A stretch of DNA of 6,038 nt from Spirochaetaceae bacterium (GTDB taxonomy: Bacteria; Spirochaetota; Spirochaetia; Treponematales; Breznakiellaceae). Shown piece by piece: positions 1 to 5,135 of this stretch. Position numbers and translations under genes: made by a program. The notes below the pieces were generated by a model. The model saw only the letters and a program-made list of their open reading frames with translations. It searched no databases and had not been told where the DNA came from. Positions within the stretch are counted from its first letter, which is position 1; each line of letters opens with the position of its first letter. Location: contig JAIRMY010000255.1 in NCBI GenBank assembly GCA_031258335.1, positions 1 through 6,038 on the forward strand, written 5' to 3'.

Positions 1-1
1 C

Positions 2-355
2 CAAGACCCGCAGCAGGGGTTGGAACAGTCCGTTATAGACAACAACATACGCGTACTCCGGCGCATAGCCCAGATACTGAACAAATTCAGGGACTACACC
101 ATAGTCATAGAAGGCCACGCGCACAACATATCGGGTACGGAGGCTGAGGAAACAAGCACGGTGGGCGGCAATATTCCGCTCATCCCGTTGTCCAAGGACC
201 GCTCCGAATTCGTTAAACGGGAACTTGTAAGACTCGGCGTAAGCGCTGGGCGGATGACGACGGAAGGCGCGGGCGGACGGAAGCCTGTGGCAAACCGGGC
301 AAACCGCGACGACTGGTGGAAGGACCGCCGCGTCGAGTTTATTTTGAACAAATGA
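2..355 (+). CDS. OmpA-family C-terminal peptidoglycan-binding domain protein (5' end outside window)
   Basis: The reading frame is open from the left edge, so this is the last 117 codons of a longer gene; the TTG at position 20 is not taken as a start. The visible part is an OmpA-like domain of the kind that anchors outer-membrane or periplasmic proteins to peptidoglycan. The signs are a beta-strand ending in IVIEGHAHN, a helix with LSKDRSEFVKRELVRLGV, then RMTTEGAGGRKPV and the closing strand RRVEFIL. The arginine of the LSxxR motif, which in the family contacts the diaminopimelate of peptidoglycan, is kept. The aspartate of the classical GHTD motif is replaced (GHAHN), which I recall as usual in Treponema members. 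The DDWWKDRRVEF ending also fits spirochaetes. It ends at TGA. The N-terminal part, which would show the signal peptide and full architecture, is not visible. The domain call is firm; the role of the whole protein is unknown. Confidence 0.85.
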   Translation, partial: QDPQQGLEQSVIDNNIRVLRRIAQILNKFRDYTIVIEGHAHNISGTEAEETSTVGGNIPLIPLSKDRSEFVKRELVRLGVSAGRMTTEGAGGRKPVANRANRDDWWKDRRVEFILNK

Positions 356-486
356 GGGGCGTATGATAGCGTTGTCAAGCGACCACGGCGGTTCACCGCG
401 GCGATGTCCCGCGCAACACGTAGCGCTGGAGGAGCGTTAGGCGGAATGAGGTGCTAAAATTTGTTAAGTGTATTATGAAAAAACAC
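356..486. other. Intergenic stretch with a composition change; no gene seen
   Basis: No convincing coding frame is present. Positions 356 to about 440 are GC-rich like the preceding gene and contain only a short GCGG/CCGC hairpin around 388-399. From about 450 the base composition turns AT-rich, and it stays so until about 2282. I read this change as the left edge of an acquired segment. No clear terminator for the upstream gene is visible. Confidence 0.4.
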
Positions 487-514
487 TTGGCAAAAGGATT
501 TTTTTGACTATAAT
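487..514 (+). promoter_or_regulatory. Sigma70-type promoter for the zinc-ribbon gene and the cassette
   Basis: A TTGGCA box at 487-492 (five of six matches to TTGACA) is followed after 16 bases by a perfect TATAAT at 509-514. Transcription would start near 521, leaving a leader of about 90 bases before the ATG at 610. No other promoter of this quality was seen before the hairpin terminator at 2234-2282, so it may drive the whole cassette. Confidence 0.6.
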
Positions 515-609
515 AAATATGCCTTGTCTTGCCCTTGTGGCGGCTAGAATTATGGTGGCATTGCAACACAAGTCTCCGCAAAGAGTATAAACTACGAAAG
601 GAGCTTGTT

Positions 610-843
610 ATGGCAGTTTATCAGTGTAGAAAATGTGGTAAGGTTGTTCGTAATTCAACAACTCCGCAGAACTCGACAACATGTGAGGGGAAACACTTTC
701 ACACATGGACAAAAATAACAGATGATGGTGATGCGACATATGAATGCCGCAAATGTGGACTGACAATTGAACGGTGTAAATCAACGCCACAGAACACCAC
801 AACGTGTGAGGGCAAACATTTCCATACATGGCACAAATTGTAA
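610..843 (+). CDS. Small protein of two tandem zinc-ribbon-like repeats
   Basis: This 77-residue protein consists almost wholly of two copies of one module, at residues 4-35 and 44-76. Each has the order Y-x-CRKCG, a Thr/Asn-rich loop with TPQN, TTCEGKHFHTW, then Lys. The likely metal ligands are Cys6, Cys9, Cys25 and His29/His31 in the first copy, and Cys46, Cys49, Cys66 and His70/His72 in the second. That is a CxxC...C...HxH pattern typical of a structural zinc site. There is no signal peptide or membrane helix, so it should be cytoplasmic. The ATG at 610 is chosen because an AAAGGAG ribosome-binding site lies at 597-603 with a 6-base gap; the open frame upstream to 529 is not needed. The two copies differ at many synonymous positions, so the duplication is old or under selection. 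I know similar CRKCG...FHxW modules in small bacterial proteins, but I cannot name a function. Nucleic-acid or protein binding is only a guess. Confidence 0.75.
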   Translation: MAVYQCRKCGKVVRNSTTPQNSTTCEGKHFHTWTKITDDGDATYECRKCGLTIERCKSTPQNTTTCEGKHFHTWHKL

Positions 844-854
844 CGGAGGGAAGA

Positions 855-1013
855 ATGAAATTAAGAACTACAATGATATCGACTATGTGGTCAAGAACCA
901 TAAACTGTATTTTAACGTCTGGCATCCGGCGTATTTGTCGTAGGGCGCAAATTATCATTGATATGGTTCATAATAATGTCAAATCGATAAATATCAAAGG
1001 AGGTGAGAATTAA
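855..1013 (+). CDS. Doubtful small ORF (52 codons) between the zinc-ribbon and membrane protein genes
   Basis: An ATG at 855 has GGAGGG at 845-850 only four bases upstream. The frame runs for 52 codons to a TAA at 1011-1013 that directly abuts the ATG of the next gene. This spacing would allow translational coupling. The predicted peptide is basic and looks random, and its last codons are simply the next gene's ribosome-binding site read as protein. A second frame, 842-943, gives a more protein-like string (NDIDYVVKN, LYFNVWHPAYL) but has no start codon. It may be the remains of another gene, or a frameshifted tail of the zinc-ribbon gene. I would not count this ORF as a gene without expression data. 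Confidence 0.2.
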   Translation: MKLRTTMISTMWSRTINCILTSGIRRICRRAQIIIDMVHNNVKSINIKGGEN

Positions 1014-2045
1014 ATGAAGAAATCTATTGTTTCCGGCGTGTTGATTATTGCCGCTGTTCTGTGTCTTTTGCTCATTTGTTGGTTTGCGGTTCAATTTGGA
1101 GCAATAGACCCTAGCGAAATGCCGGGTAGTTTCATAGGGGCAGCATTAGGGGCGGCTATTACTGGTGTAATCACGGTGATACTTCTTAAGGGGCAATCAT
1201 CCGCAGAAGAAAAAAAAGAACGGGCTGTTAAAATATTTGAAGAAAAACTCGTGGTCTATTCGAGATTTATGGAGCATCTCTGGGGAATGTTCAGTGATAC
1301 TGAAGTAACTCGCGAAGAATTGACTCACTTGAGAAACATTTGTTTTCAGCAACTTGTATTTTTTCTTGACGATGAACAGATTAAGTCCATCACGAAGCAA
1401 TTGGAAACAGTTGCCGGTGATATTGACAAGGGAATAGCGGCAGCGTCTCAAATCACTTTTATTTTGAAAGACAGTCTCAATCTTGTAGCAGTGAAATCTC
1501 CGAAGGAGACAGAAGGTCCCAAGAGAAATTTATTAACCGATTTGTTCAAGTCGTTTGAATACAAGGATACTTTTACTGAATCCAAAACAGGCGCCACACC
1601 GTCTCTCGAATTGGATTCTTCACAGCAGTCTTTTGAAAACCAAGATGTATTACCGGCCTACTGGCATTTTGCGATGTACGATGAAAGACAAATCAAGGTA
1701 CTTGAAGACGATAACAATAAGGAAAAAACGCTTTTATCGCTTTTTGAGATTGGCGCATCATGGAGAACTGAGTATGTTCGTCAAGTCAAACCTGGGGATG
1801 TAGTATTCTTGTTCAAAAGGGGGGGAGATGGGTATATTGGCGCTTTCAAAGCCATAGGCAACAGAGTACTTGAATGGGAAGAATACGAAAAAGACCCCGA
1901 TAATTATGATTGTGATGAACGCTACGATATGTATAAATGCTTTGATGATGGTACCGCTGACTATGCGGCAAACATAATTGTCAGGCCACTTGCTTTTAAT
2001 TACAAAGGAGTCGGCTGTAAATCACCTAGACGTAAGACTATTTAG
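1014..2045 (+). CDS. Two-helix membrane protein with a cytoplasmic PUA/EVE-like domain, ended by an in-frame amber codon
   Basis: The start is secure: a near-perfect AAAGGAGGTGA at 996-1006 sits 7 bases before the ATG. Residues about 4-27 and 38-59 are hydrophobic helices joined by a short loop, so most of the protein should lie in the cytoplasm. Residues about 62-150 are charged and helical (AEEKKERAVKIFEEKL onwards), followed by a variable linker. From about residue 214 there is a globular domain with AYWHFAM, a Trp in GASWRTEY, then VKPGDVVFLFKR (Asp262) and GYIGAFKAIG. This order (YW near the start, then W...GD.vfl...GyiGaf) resembles PUA-like/EVE domains, which in other systems bind modified bases in nucleic acids. 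That link is my inference. The frame stops at TAG 2043-2045 but stays open for 56 more plausible codons, so the protein is probably cut short. Codon and base use are AT-rich relative to the flanking core genes. Function unknown; a defence or stress role is possible but unproven. Confidence 0.7.
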   Translation: MKKSIVSGVLIIAAVLCLLLICWFAVQFGAIDPSEMPGSFIGAALGAAITGVITVILLKGQSSAEEKKERAVKIFEEKLVVYSRFMEHLWGMFSDTEVTREELTHLRNICFQQLVFFLDDEQIKSITKQLETVAGDIDKGIAAASQITFILKDSLNLVAVKSPKETEGPKRNLLTDLFKSFEYKDTFTESKTGATPSLELDSSQQSFENQDVLPAYWHFAMYDERQIKVLEDDNNKEKTLLSLFEIGASWRTEYVRQVKPGDVVFLFKRGGDGYIGAFKAIGNRVLEWEEYEKDPDNYDCDERYDMYKCFDDGTADYAANIIVRPLAFNYKGVGCKSPRRKTI

Positions 2046-2216
2046 CCTATTATCGATACAGAAGCGGTTAATTATCTTCTGACCCGTTTCAGTGGCAATG
2101 AGTTAACCGAAGAACAGAAAATTGGCATGAACAAGTTTAATACCGATAAGCCTGTTAATATACAAAATGATGATCAGGCGTTTTTTAAAAAATTGGCTGA
2201 AACTGCAATTAAGTAA
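2046..2216 (+). pseudogene. In-frame 3' continuation of the membrane PUA/EVE-like gene beyond the amber stop
   Basis: Reading on in the same frame after TAG 2043-2045 gives 56 codons to a TAA at 2214-2216. The translation looks like real protein: DTEAVNYLLTRFSGNELTEE, then KFNTDKPVNIQNDD and FFKKLAETAIK, with amphipathic helices. The terminator lies right after it, at 2234. So the original gene probably coded for about 400 residues and a single substitution, for instance CAG to TAG, truncated it. Readthrough of the amber codon or a sequencing error would give the same picture. Confidence 0.6.
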
Positions 2217-2233
2217 AAATACATTACTGACAA

Positions 2234-2282
2234 CTACCTACTCGCTTCTTTGCGAGTAGGTAGTGTTATCTAATATTTTTTT
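2234..2282 (+). terminator. Rho-independent terminator ending the plus-strand cassette
   Basis: CTACCTACTCGC (2234-2245) pairs perfectly with GCGAGTAGGTAG (2252-2263) around a six-base loop. The stem can be lengthened by a few pairs with one bulged base. Seven T residues follow at 2276-2282, about 12 bases past the core stem. It lies 18 bases after the TAA at 2214-2216, which supports that TAA as the original gene end. Confidence 0.75.
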
Positions 2283-2321
2283 GATTATATTAACAAAAAC
2301 ATATTGGAATCAAATGAGCTT

Positions 2322-2455
2322 CCGCGCGGCAAGCCGCACGGTGTCTTAAGCGTTGTAGTGATTTGAGCGGAGGCTCGTTCTGCAAGACAAGCCACGCAGT
2401 GGCTTGCCGCTTGCAGGTTGTGCCTTTGGCACGACCTACACCGCTGGGGAAGCGG
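2322..2455. repeat. Cluster of palindromes at the broken end of the IS
   Basis: The stretch holds successive hairpins: CCGCGCGGC/GCCGCACGG (2322-2341, one mismatch); CAAGCCAC/GTGGCTTG (2388-2395 and 2399-2406), nested inside CTGCAAG/CTTGCAG (2380-2386 and 2410-2416); GGTTGTGCC/GGCACGACC (2416-2424 and 2428-2436, one wobble); and CCGCT/AGCGG (2441-2445 and 2451-2455). AGCGG at 2366-2370 can pair instead with CCGCT at 2441-2445, closing the inner hairpins into one branched fold. No believable protein is encoded. It may be a dispersed palindromic repeat unit or a structured RNA; I do not recognise a named family. Confidence 0.55.
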
Positions 2456-3162
2456 AAATCCCGTATCGCTGACATCAAGATGTAGTTTGTAACCGGTCCA
2501 AAACTGGGTAACACCGTGACTGTTTTTCTTACAACCGTGAGCGCATGCCGTATCAATATTTTTTAATGAATCTTCCAAACTTTCAGCGCTTGTTTCTCAA
2601 TAGCGGTTTCCGGCTTTGGAGGGCGAACTTCCCCCTTTTTGGGCCTCCCGCGCCCCTTTTTCTCCTCCTTTTCCTCCTTCACGGGCTTCTTTTCCGCCTT
2701 TTCCCGCGCCTCTATCGTCGTTGAATCCCGGCTCACATGATACACCGCTTGCCCCGCGTGCGCTTCTTTCACCAGCCTATCCAACGTCTCGCTCATAATA
2801 GCTCTCTCAGACAAAGTAGTAAAGTTTCGTGAAAACGTTGATCTGCCGGGGACTTTTTTAAAACCGCACAGTAGCCTGAGATTTGGATCTGTCTGTAACC
2901 GATGTATGAATTGCGTGGTCGTATCAATTTTGAAAAAACATTTTGCCAGAGCGCTTCTTACAAATGGCTGATACTGGTACGGTATTCTTCCTGTTCCCTT
3001 ATAACTTCTGATAAGGGGATTCTGGGCGTCTTCCAAAACACGTAGCATTTGCAGAAATGTTTTATATTCGTCCGTCAGATATTCCTCAAAAACACTTTGC
3101 AAATCATAGGTTATATCCAGAAGCCCTTGTGCTCCTCCGATGATTTCTGTTATAGTTTTCAT
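2450..3162 (-). pseudogene. Broken transposase, IS4/IS5/IS1182-like DDE type
   Basis: The start at 3162 has AAGGAGA nine bases upstream. Residues about 20-120 form a DUF772-like helical N-terminal region (GTGRIPYQYQPFVRSALAK, DPNLRLLCGF, GRSTFSRNF). The first catalytic aspartate of the DDE fold follows in SRDSTTIEAREK, then a Lys-rich linker with an AT-hook-like GRGRPKKG. Near 2585-2592 one base is missing: frame 1 runs to an early TAA at 2563-2565, while the -1 frame resumes with LEDSLKNIDTACAHGCKKN and FWTGYKLHLDVSDTGFPL, the expected continuation. Similarity then stops at about 2450, where the palindrome cluster begins. The second catalytic aspartate, the glutamate and the C-terminal half are therefore gone, and the enzyme cannot be active. 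The slip site is a poor match to a programmed frameshift signal, so decay is more likely. IS family assignment is from memory; Treponema-like genomes carry close relatives. Confidence 0.8.
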
Positions 3163-3219
3163 AACGAGAGTCTCCTTGTGTTGGTTTTACTTACTCAATC
3201 TTACAAGGTTTCTCTCGTT
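3163..3219 (-). promoter_or_regulatory. Hairpin in the transposase leader that hides the ribosome-binding site
   Basis: On the minus strand AACGAGAG (3219-3212) pairs with CTCTCGTT (3170-3163), and inside it CCTTGT (3208-3203) pairs with ACAAGG (3179-3174). The two stems are separated by a 3x3 internal loop and close a loop of 23 bases. The outer stem ends on the base before the ATG. The Shine-Dalgarno AAGGAGA (3177-3171) lies within the paired arm, so the folded leader would block translation. Several insertion sequences are known to use such structures to silence transposase made from read-through transcripts. Pairing is read directly; the function is inferred. Confidence 0.6.
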
Positions 3220-3305
3220 TCTTCTATCCCCGGTTTCAACCGTATTTAGCTGTTTCCTGAGGTTTTGGGAAAGGCTCTGCATAGTGTTTTTTATCTTTAA
3301 GTAGG

Positions 3306-3676
3306 ATAAAAATAAAACCGCCTTACAAAGCATTTTTTCTTTTTTTCGCGTTGAGCATTTTGTGCAATGGATGTACAAAAAAACCTCAACAACAGCAAGG
3401 CCTCACTATTAAAGAGGGTGTGCTCACAGTGGGCGTTGAAATCGGGTATCCATCTATGGAATACTACGATATTGACGGTCAAACCCTTATTGGATTTGAT
3501 ATTGATCTGACAGTTCAATAACTATCGTAACCCTCAAAGGTTCTCATTTTAAAATTGAAAAGCCTGAAGACATTGCAGGGTATAGTGTTTGTTATCAAAG
3601 TGATACAACAGCCCAATATTTTACCGAAAGATTGAGCGAACAGGGTATAGGTTTTACATCATATTCCTACGGCTGG
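3306..3676 (+). pseudogene. Remnant of an amino-acid ABC transporter substrate-binding lipoprotein gene
   Basis: Two pieces of one solute-binding protein remain. Piece A, frame 3306-3521, reads as a lipoprotein signal: KIKPPYKAFFLFFALSILCN, then Gly-Cys and a KKPQQQQ linker. The mature start follows as VLTVGVEIGYPSMEYYDIDG and IGFDIDL, before a TAA at 3519-3521. Piece B, in another frame from about 3521 to 3676, reads TIVTLKGSHFKIEKPEDIAG, YSVCYQSDTTAQYF and RLSEQGIGFTSYSYGW. In this family the two blocks are normally separated by roughly 70 residues, so about 200 bases were deleted and the frame changed. The C-terminal part is also missing: piece B stops 7 bases before the rluB stop. No ATG, GTG or TTG precedes the signal peptide; ATA at 3306 stands where ATG AAA ATA AAA would be expected. 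Intact members would bind an amino acid in the periplasm and deliver it to a membrane permease. No permease or ATPase gene is in view. Confidence 0.8.
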
Positions 3677-3682
3677 CCGCAT

Positions 3683-4411
3683 TCATCCATGCATGGCAAA
3701 ACAACCGTTGAGCGCCTCTATTTCAACCTTGCTCAAGGGGCGGCTCTTGCCCTCGGCAAGACCGTCTATGGAAACGGGACCTATGCGTATACGCCGCAGG
3801 CTTCTTGGATGCAGGTGAAAATGCGAAAACACACGGCGTATTTCTCGATTCCGGCCTTCTATCAGCACTATGCGCAACATCTTCTTGCCAAGCCGCTCGA
3901 CTTCCCGCGCGCGGTACACAAGCCCCTCTATTTCAACGCCGTCCAAAAAACTGTCTGCTAAACGCCCGTCTATCAGCCCTGAAGCCTCGACTATGTACTC
4001 CTTTTCGATTTCAGAACTTGGATGGGAGAGCCGCGCGGCAAATATCCCGTCGTTGGTAAACAAGATAAGCCCCGATGAAAGGTAATCCAGTCGCCCCACA
4101 CTGTAAAGCCGCTCGCCTATTCCAGTCGGCAAGAGGTCGCGGGCAAGTGGGCGGTTTTCCGTGTCGCGGGCGGTGCAGATGTAAAGCGGCGGCTTGTTCA
4201 GCATGATGTAGTGAAACGCGCTTTCCAGAAACACCCGCTTCCCGTCAACGCAGACCTCATCGGACAGGATGGCCTTTGCCCCCATTTCTGTAACCACTGC
4301 GCCGTTTACGCTCACCCTGCCCGCGGCAATGAGTTTTTCCGAGGCGCGGCGCGAAGCCACGCCTGCGCGGGCAAGGTACACCTGCAAACGCAGGGCGCCG
4401 CCGTCATTCAT
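3683..4411 (-). CDS. rluB: RsuA/RluB-family 23S/16S rRNA pseudouridine synthase
   Basis: This 242-residue enzyme converts a uridine of ribosomal RNA to pseudouridine. Residues 7-50 are an S4 RNA-binding domain (LRLQVYLARAGVASRRASEK, GRVSVNG). The catalytic domain follows, with the LNKPP motif at 71-75, the catalytic Asp109 in SVGRLDYLSSGLILFTNDG, and the family signature EGRNREIRRVF at 185-195. Size and order fit RluB, which modifies 23S rRNA at the position equivalent to U2605 in E. coli, better than the shorter RsuA, but the exact target cannot be read from sequence. The ATG at 4411 is preferred over 4447 because it puts the S4 domain right at the N-terminus and overlaps the scpB stop in ATGAATGA (8 bases), a typical coupling arrangement. 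Neither start has a strong ribosome-binding site. It is the last gene of the scpA-scpB-rluB operon. No terminator was found after it; the stop lies 7 bases from the converging pseudogene. Confidence 0.88.
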   Translation of the reverse strand: MNDGGALRLQVYLARAGVASRRASEKLIAAGRVSVNGAVVTEMGAKAILSDEVCVDGKRVFLESAFHYIMLNKPPLYICTARDTENRPLARDLLPTGIGERLYSVGRLDYLSSGLILFTNDGIFAARLSHPSSEIEKEYIVEASGLIDGRLADSFLDGVEIEGLVYRAREVERLGKKMLRIVLIEGRNREIRRVFSHFHLHPRSLRRIRIGPVSIDGLAEGKSRPLSKVEIEALNGCFAMHG

Positions 4412-5132
4412 CGTCTTGCTGCTCAAAACGCTCCGCATCGCTTTCATCGAGTTTGGGAAGGCCGGCTATGCTCTCAAGGCGGAACAGGTTGAGGAATTCT
4501 TTTGTCGTGCCGAACTGTACCGGACGCCCCGCTATGTCCTTTTTCCCGACTTCGCGTACAAGTCCGCGTTCAAGCAGTATGCGTATCATGTTGTCAGCCT
4601 GTACGCCGCGTATAGCCTCTATCTCGGCGCGGGTTATAGGCTGGGAATAGGCGATGATGGCGAGCGTCTCCATCGCGGCGCGTGAAAGTTTAGCCTGATT
4701 CTTACGCCCGTAGCGTTCCTTGAGTATCTCCCAGTATTCCCGCTTGGGCGCTATAGTAAGCCCGCCGCCTATTCTGACAACATCAAAACCGCTACCGGGC
4801 TGGGTATACCGTACTTTTAACACTTCAAGCGCAGTTTCAACCTCACTTTCAATCATGGACGTGATATGGGCAATCTGTTTTTCATCTATGGGATCCGTCT
4901 CAAGGAACAAAACCGCCTCGACAAGGGCTGCGCCCCGGAAATCACTGTCTAGTGGGGCATCCCCCTTAAAAGCGGGAACGCCCCCCTCAACCTCAGCGCT
5001 ATTCGCCCCCTCCACGCCGGATGCCGCTGTTTCCCTCAGTTGCCGCATGACCTCCGCGTCAAATAACTCGGCCTGCCCGTCAGCAACTTCTGTGTCCGTG
5101 GATAGGGATGGGGACTCCAAATTTGTTTCCAT
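4404..5132 (-). CDS. scpB: Segregation and condensation protein B
   Basis: ScpB forms a dimer that binds ScpA, and with SMC makes the ring complex that compacts and separates bacterial chromosomes. From residue 69 the family core is clear: ALVEAVLFLETDPIDEKQI, the first winged helix, GFDVVRIGGGLTIAPKREYW, then AKLSRAAMETLAIIAYSQPI, TRAEIEAIRGVQADNMI, and VREVGKKDIAGRPVQFGTT followed by the end of the second winged helix. At 242 residues it is longer than the usual 180-200. The excess is an acidic, low-complexity N-terminal extension (residues 1-68) and a short acidic tail (DESDAERFEQQDDE). The start at 5132 lies 3 bases after the scpA stop, with a weak AAGGGG about 11 bases upstream; Met29 (5048) is an alternative start that would trim part of the extension. 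The gene overlaps rluB by 8 bases. Confidence 0.92.
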   Translation of the reverse strand: METNLESPSLSTDTEVADGQAELFDAEVMRQLRETAASGVEGANSAEVEGGVPAFKGDAPLDSDFRGAALVEAVLFLETDPIDEKQIAHITSMIESEVETALEVLKVRYTQPGSGFDVVRIGGGLTIAPKREYWEILKERYGRKNQAKLSRAAMETLAIIAYSQPITRAEIEAIRGVQADNMIRILLERGLVREVGKKDIAGRPVQFGTTKEFLNLFRLESIAGLPKLDESDAERFEQQDDE

Positions 5133-5135
5133 AGG

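Larger units (their letters stand above)
2450..3284 (-). mobile_element. Insertion sequence remnant, 3' half lost
   Basis: This covers the broken transposase plus its 5' leader. The outer end on the promoter side is probably near 3260-3284, where the minus strand reads GCAGAGCCTTTCCCAAAACC, similar in style to the terminal repeats of IS5/IS1182-type elements. The matching opposite end is missing, so neither the terminal inverted repeat nor a target duplication can be confirmed. The open frame of the binding-protein remnant on the other strand begins at 3285, just outside this end, which fits insertion at or just before that gene's start. Confidence 0.6.

Noticed and set aside
405..442. Possible integron attC site ending in GCGTTAGGC, with GCGCAAC upstream
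   Set aside because: The GTTRRRY core is short and expected several times by chance. The partner box is only about 30 bases away, imperfect, and the inner pairing boxes are absent. No second site flanks the cassette.
529..609. Upstream extension of the zinc-ribbon protein
   Set aside because: The extra 27 residues overlap the likely leader, lack a ribosome-binding site, and the ATG at 610 has an excellent one.
608..958. Minus-strand ORF of 116 codons opposite the zinc-ribbon gene
   Set aside because: It is the antisense shadow of the repetitive Cys/His codons, with no ribosome-binding site and no protein-like domains.
2322..2455. CRISPR array or group II intron
   Set aside because: The palindromes are all different, with no direct repeat and spacer pattern, and no intron domain V or reverse transcriptase is present.
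3187..3378. Minus-strand ORF of 63 codons upstream of the transposase
   Set aside because: Its end reads plausibly (LRKQLNTVETGDRRNE), but it lies across the probable IS end and antisense to the lipoprotein signal sequence. No ribosome-binding site is seen.
3632..3961. Plus-strand ORF of 109 codons
   Set aside because: Only its first 15 residues are meaningful, as the end of the binding-protein remnant; the rest is antisense to rluB.
4269..4685. Plus-strand ORF of 138 codons across scpB and rluB
   Set aside because: It is antisense to two well-supported core genes and has no recognisable motif.
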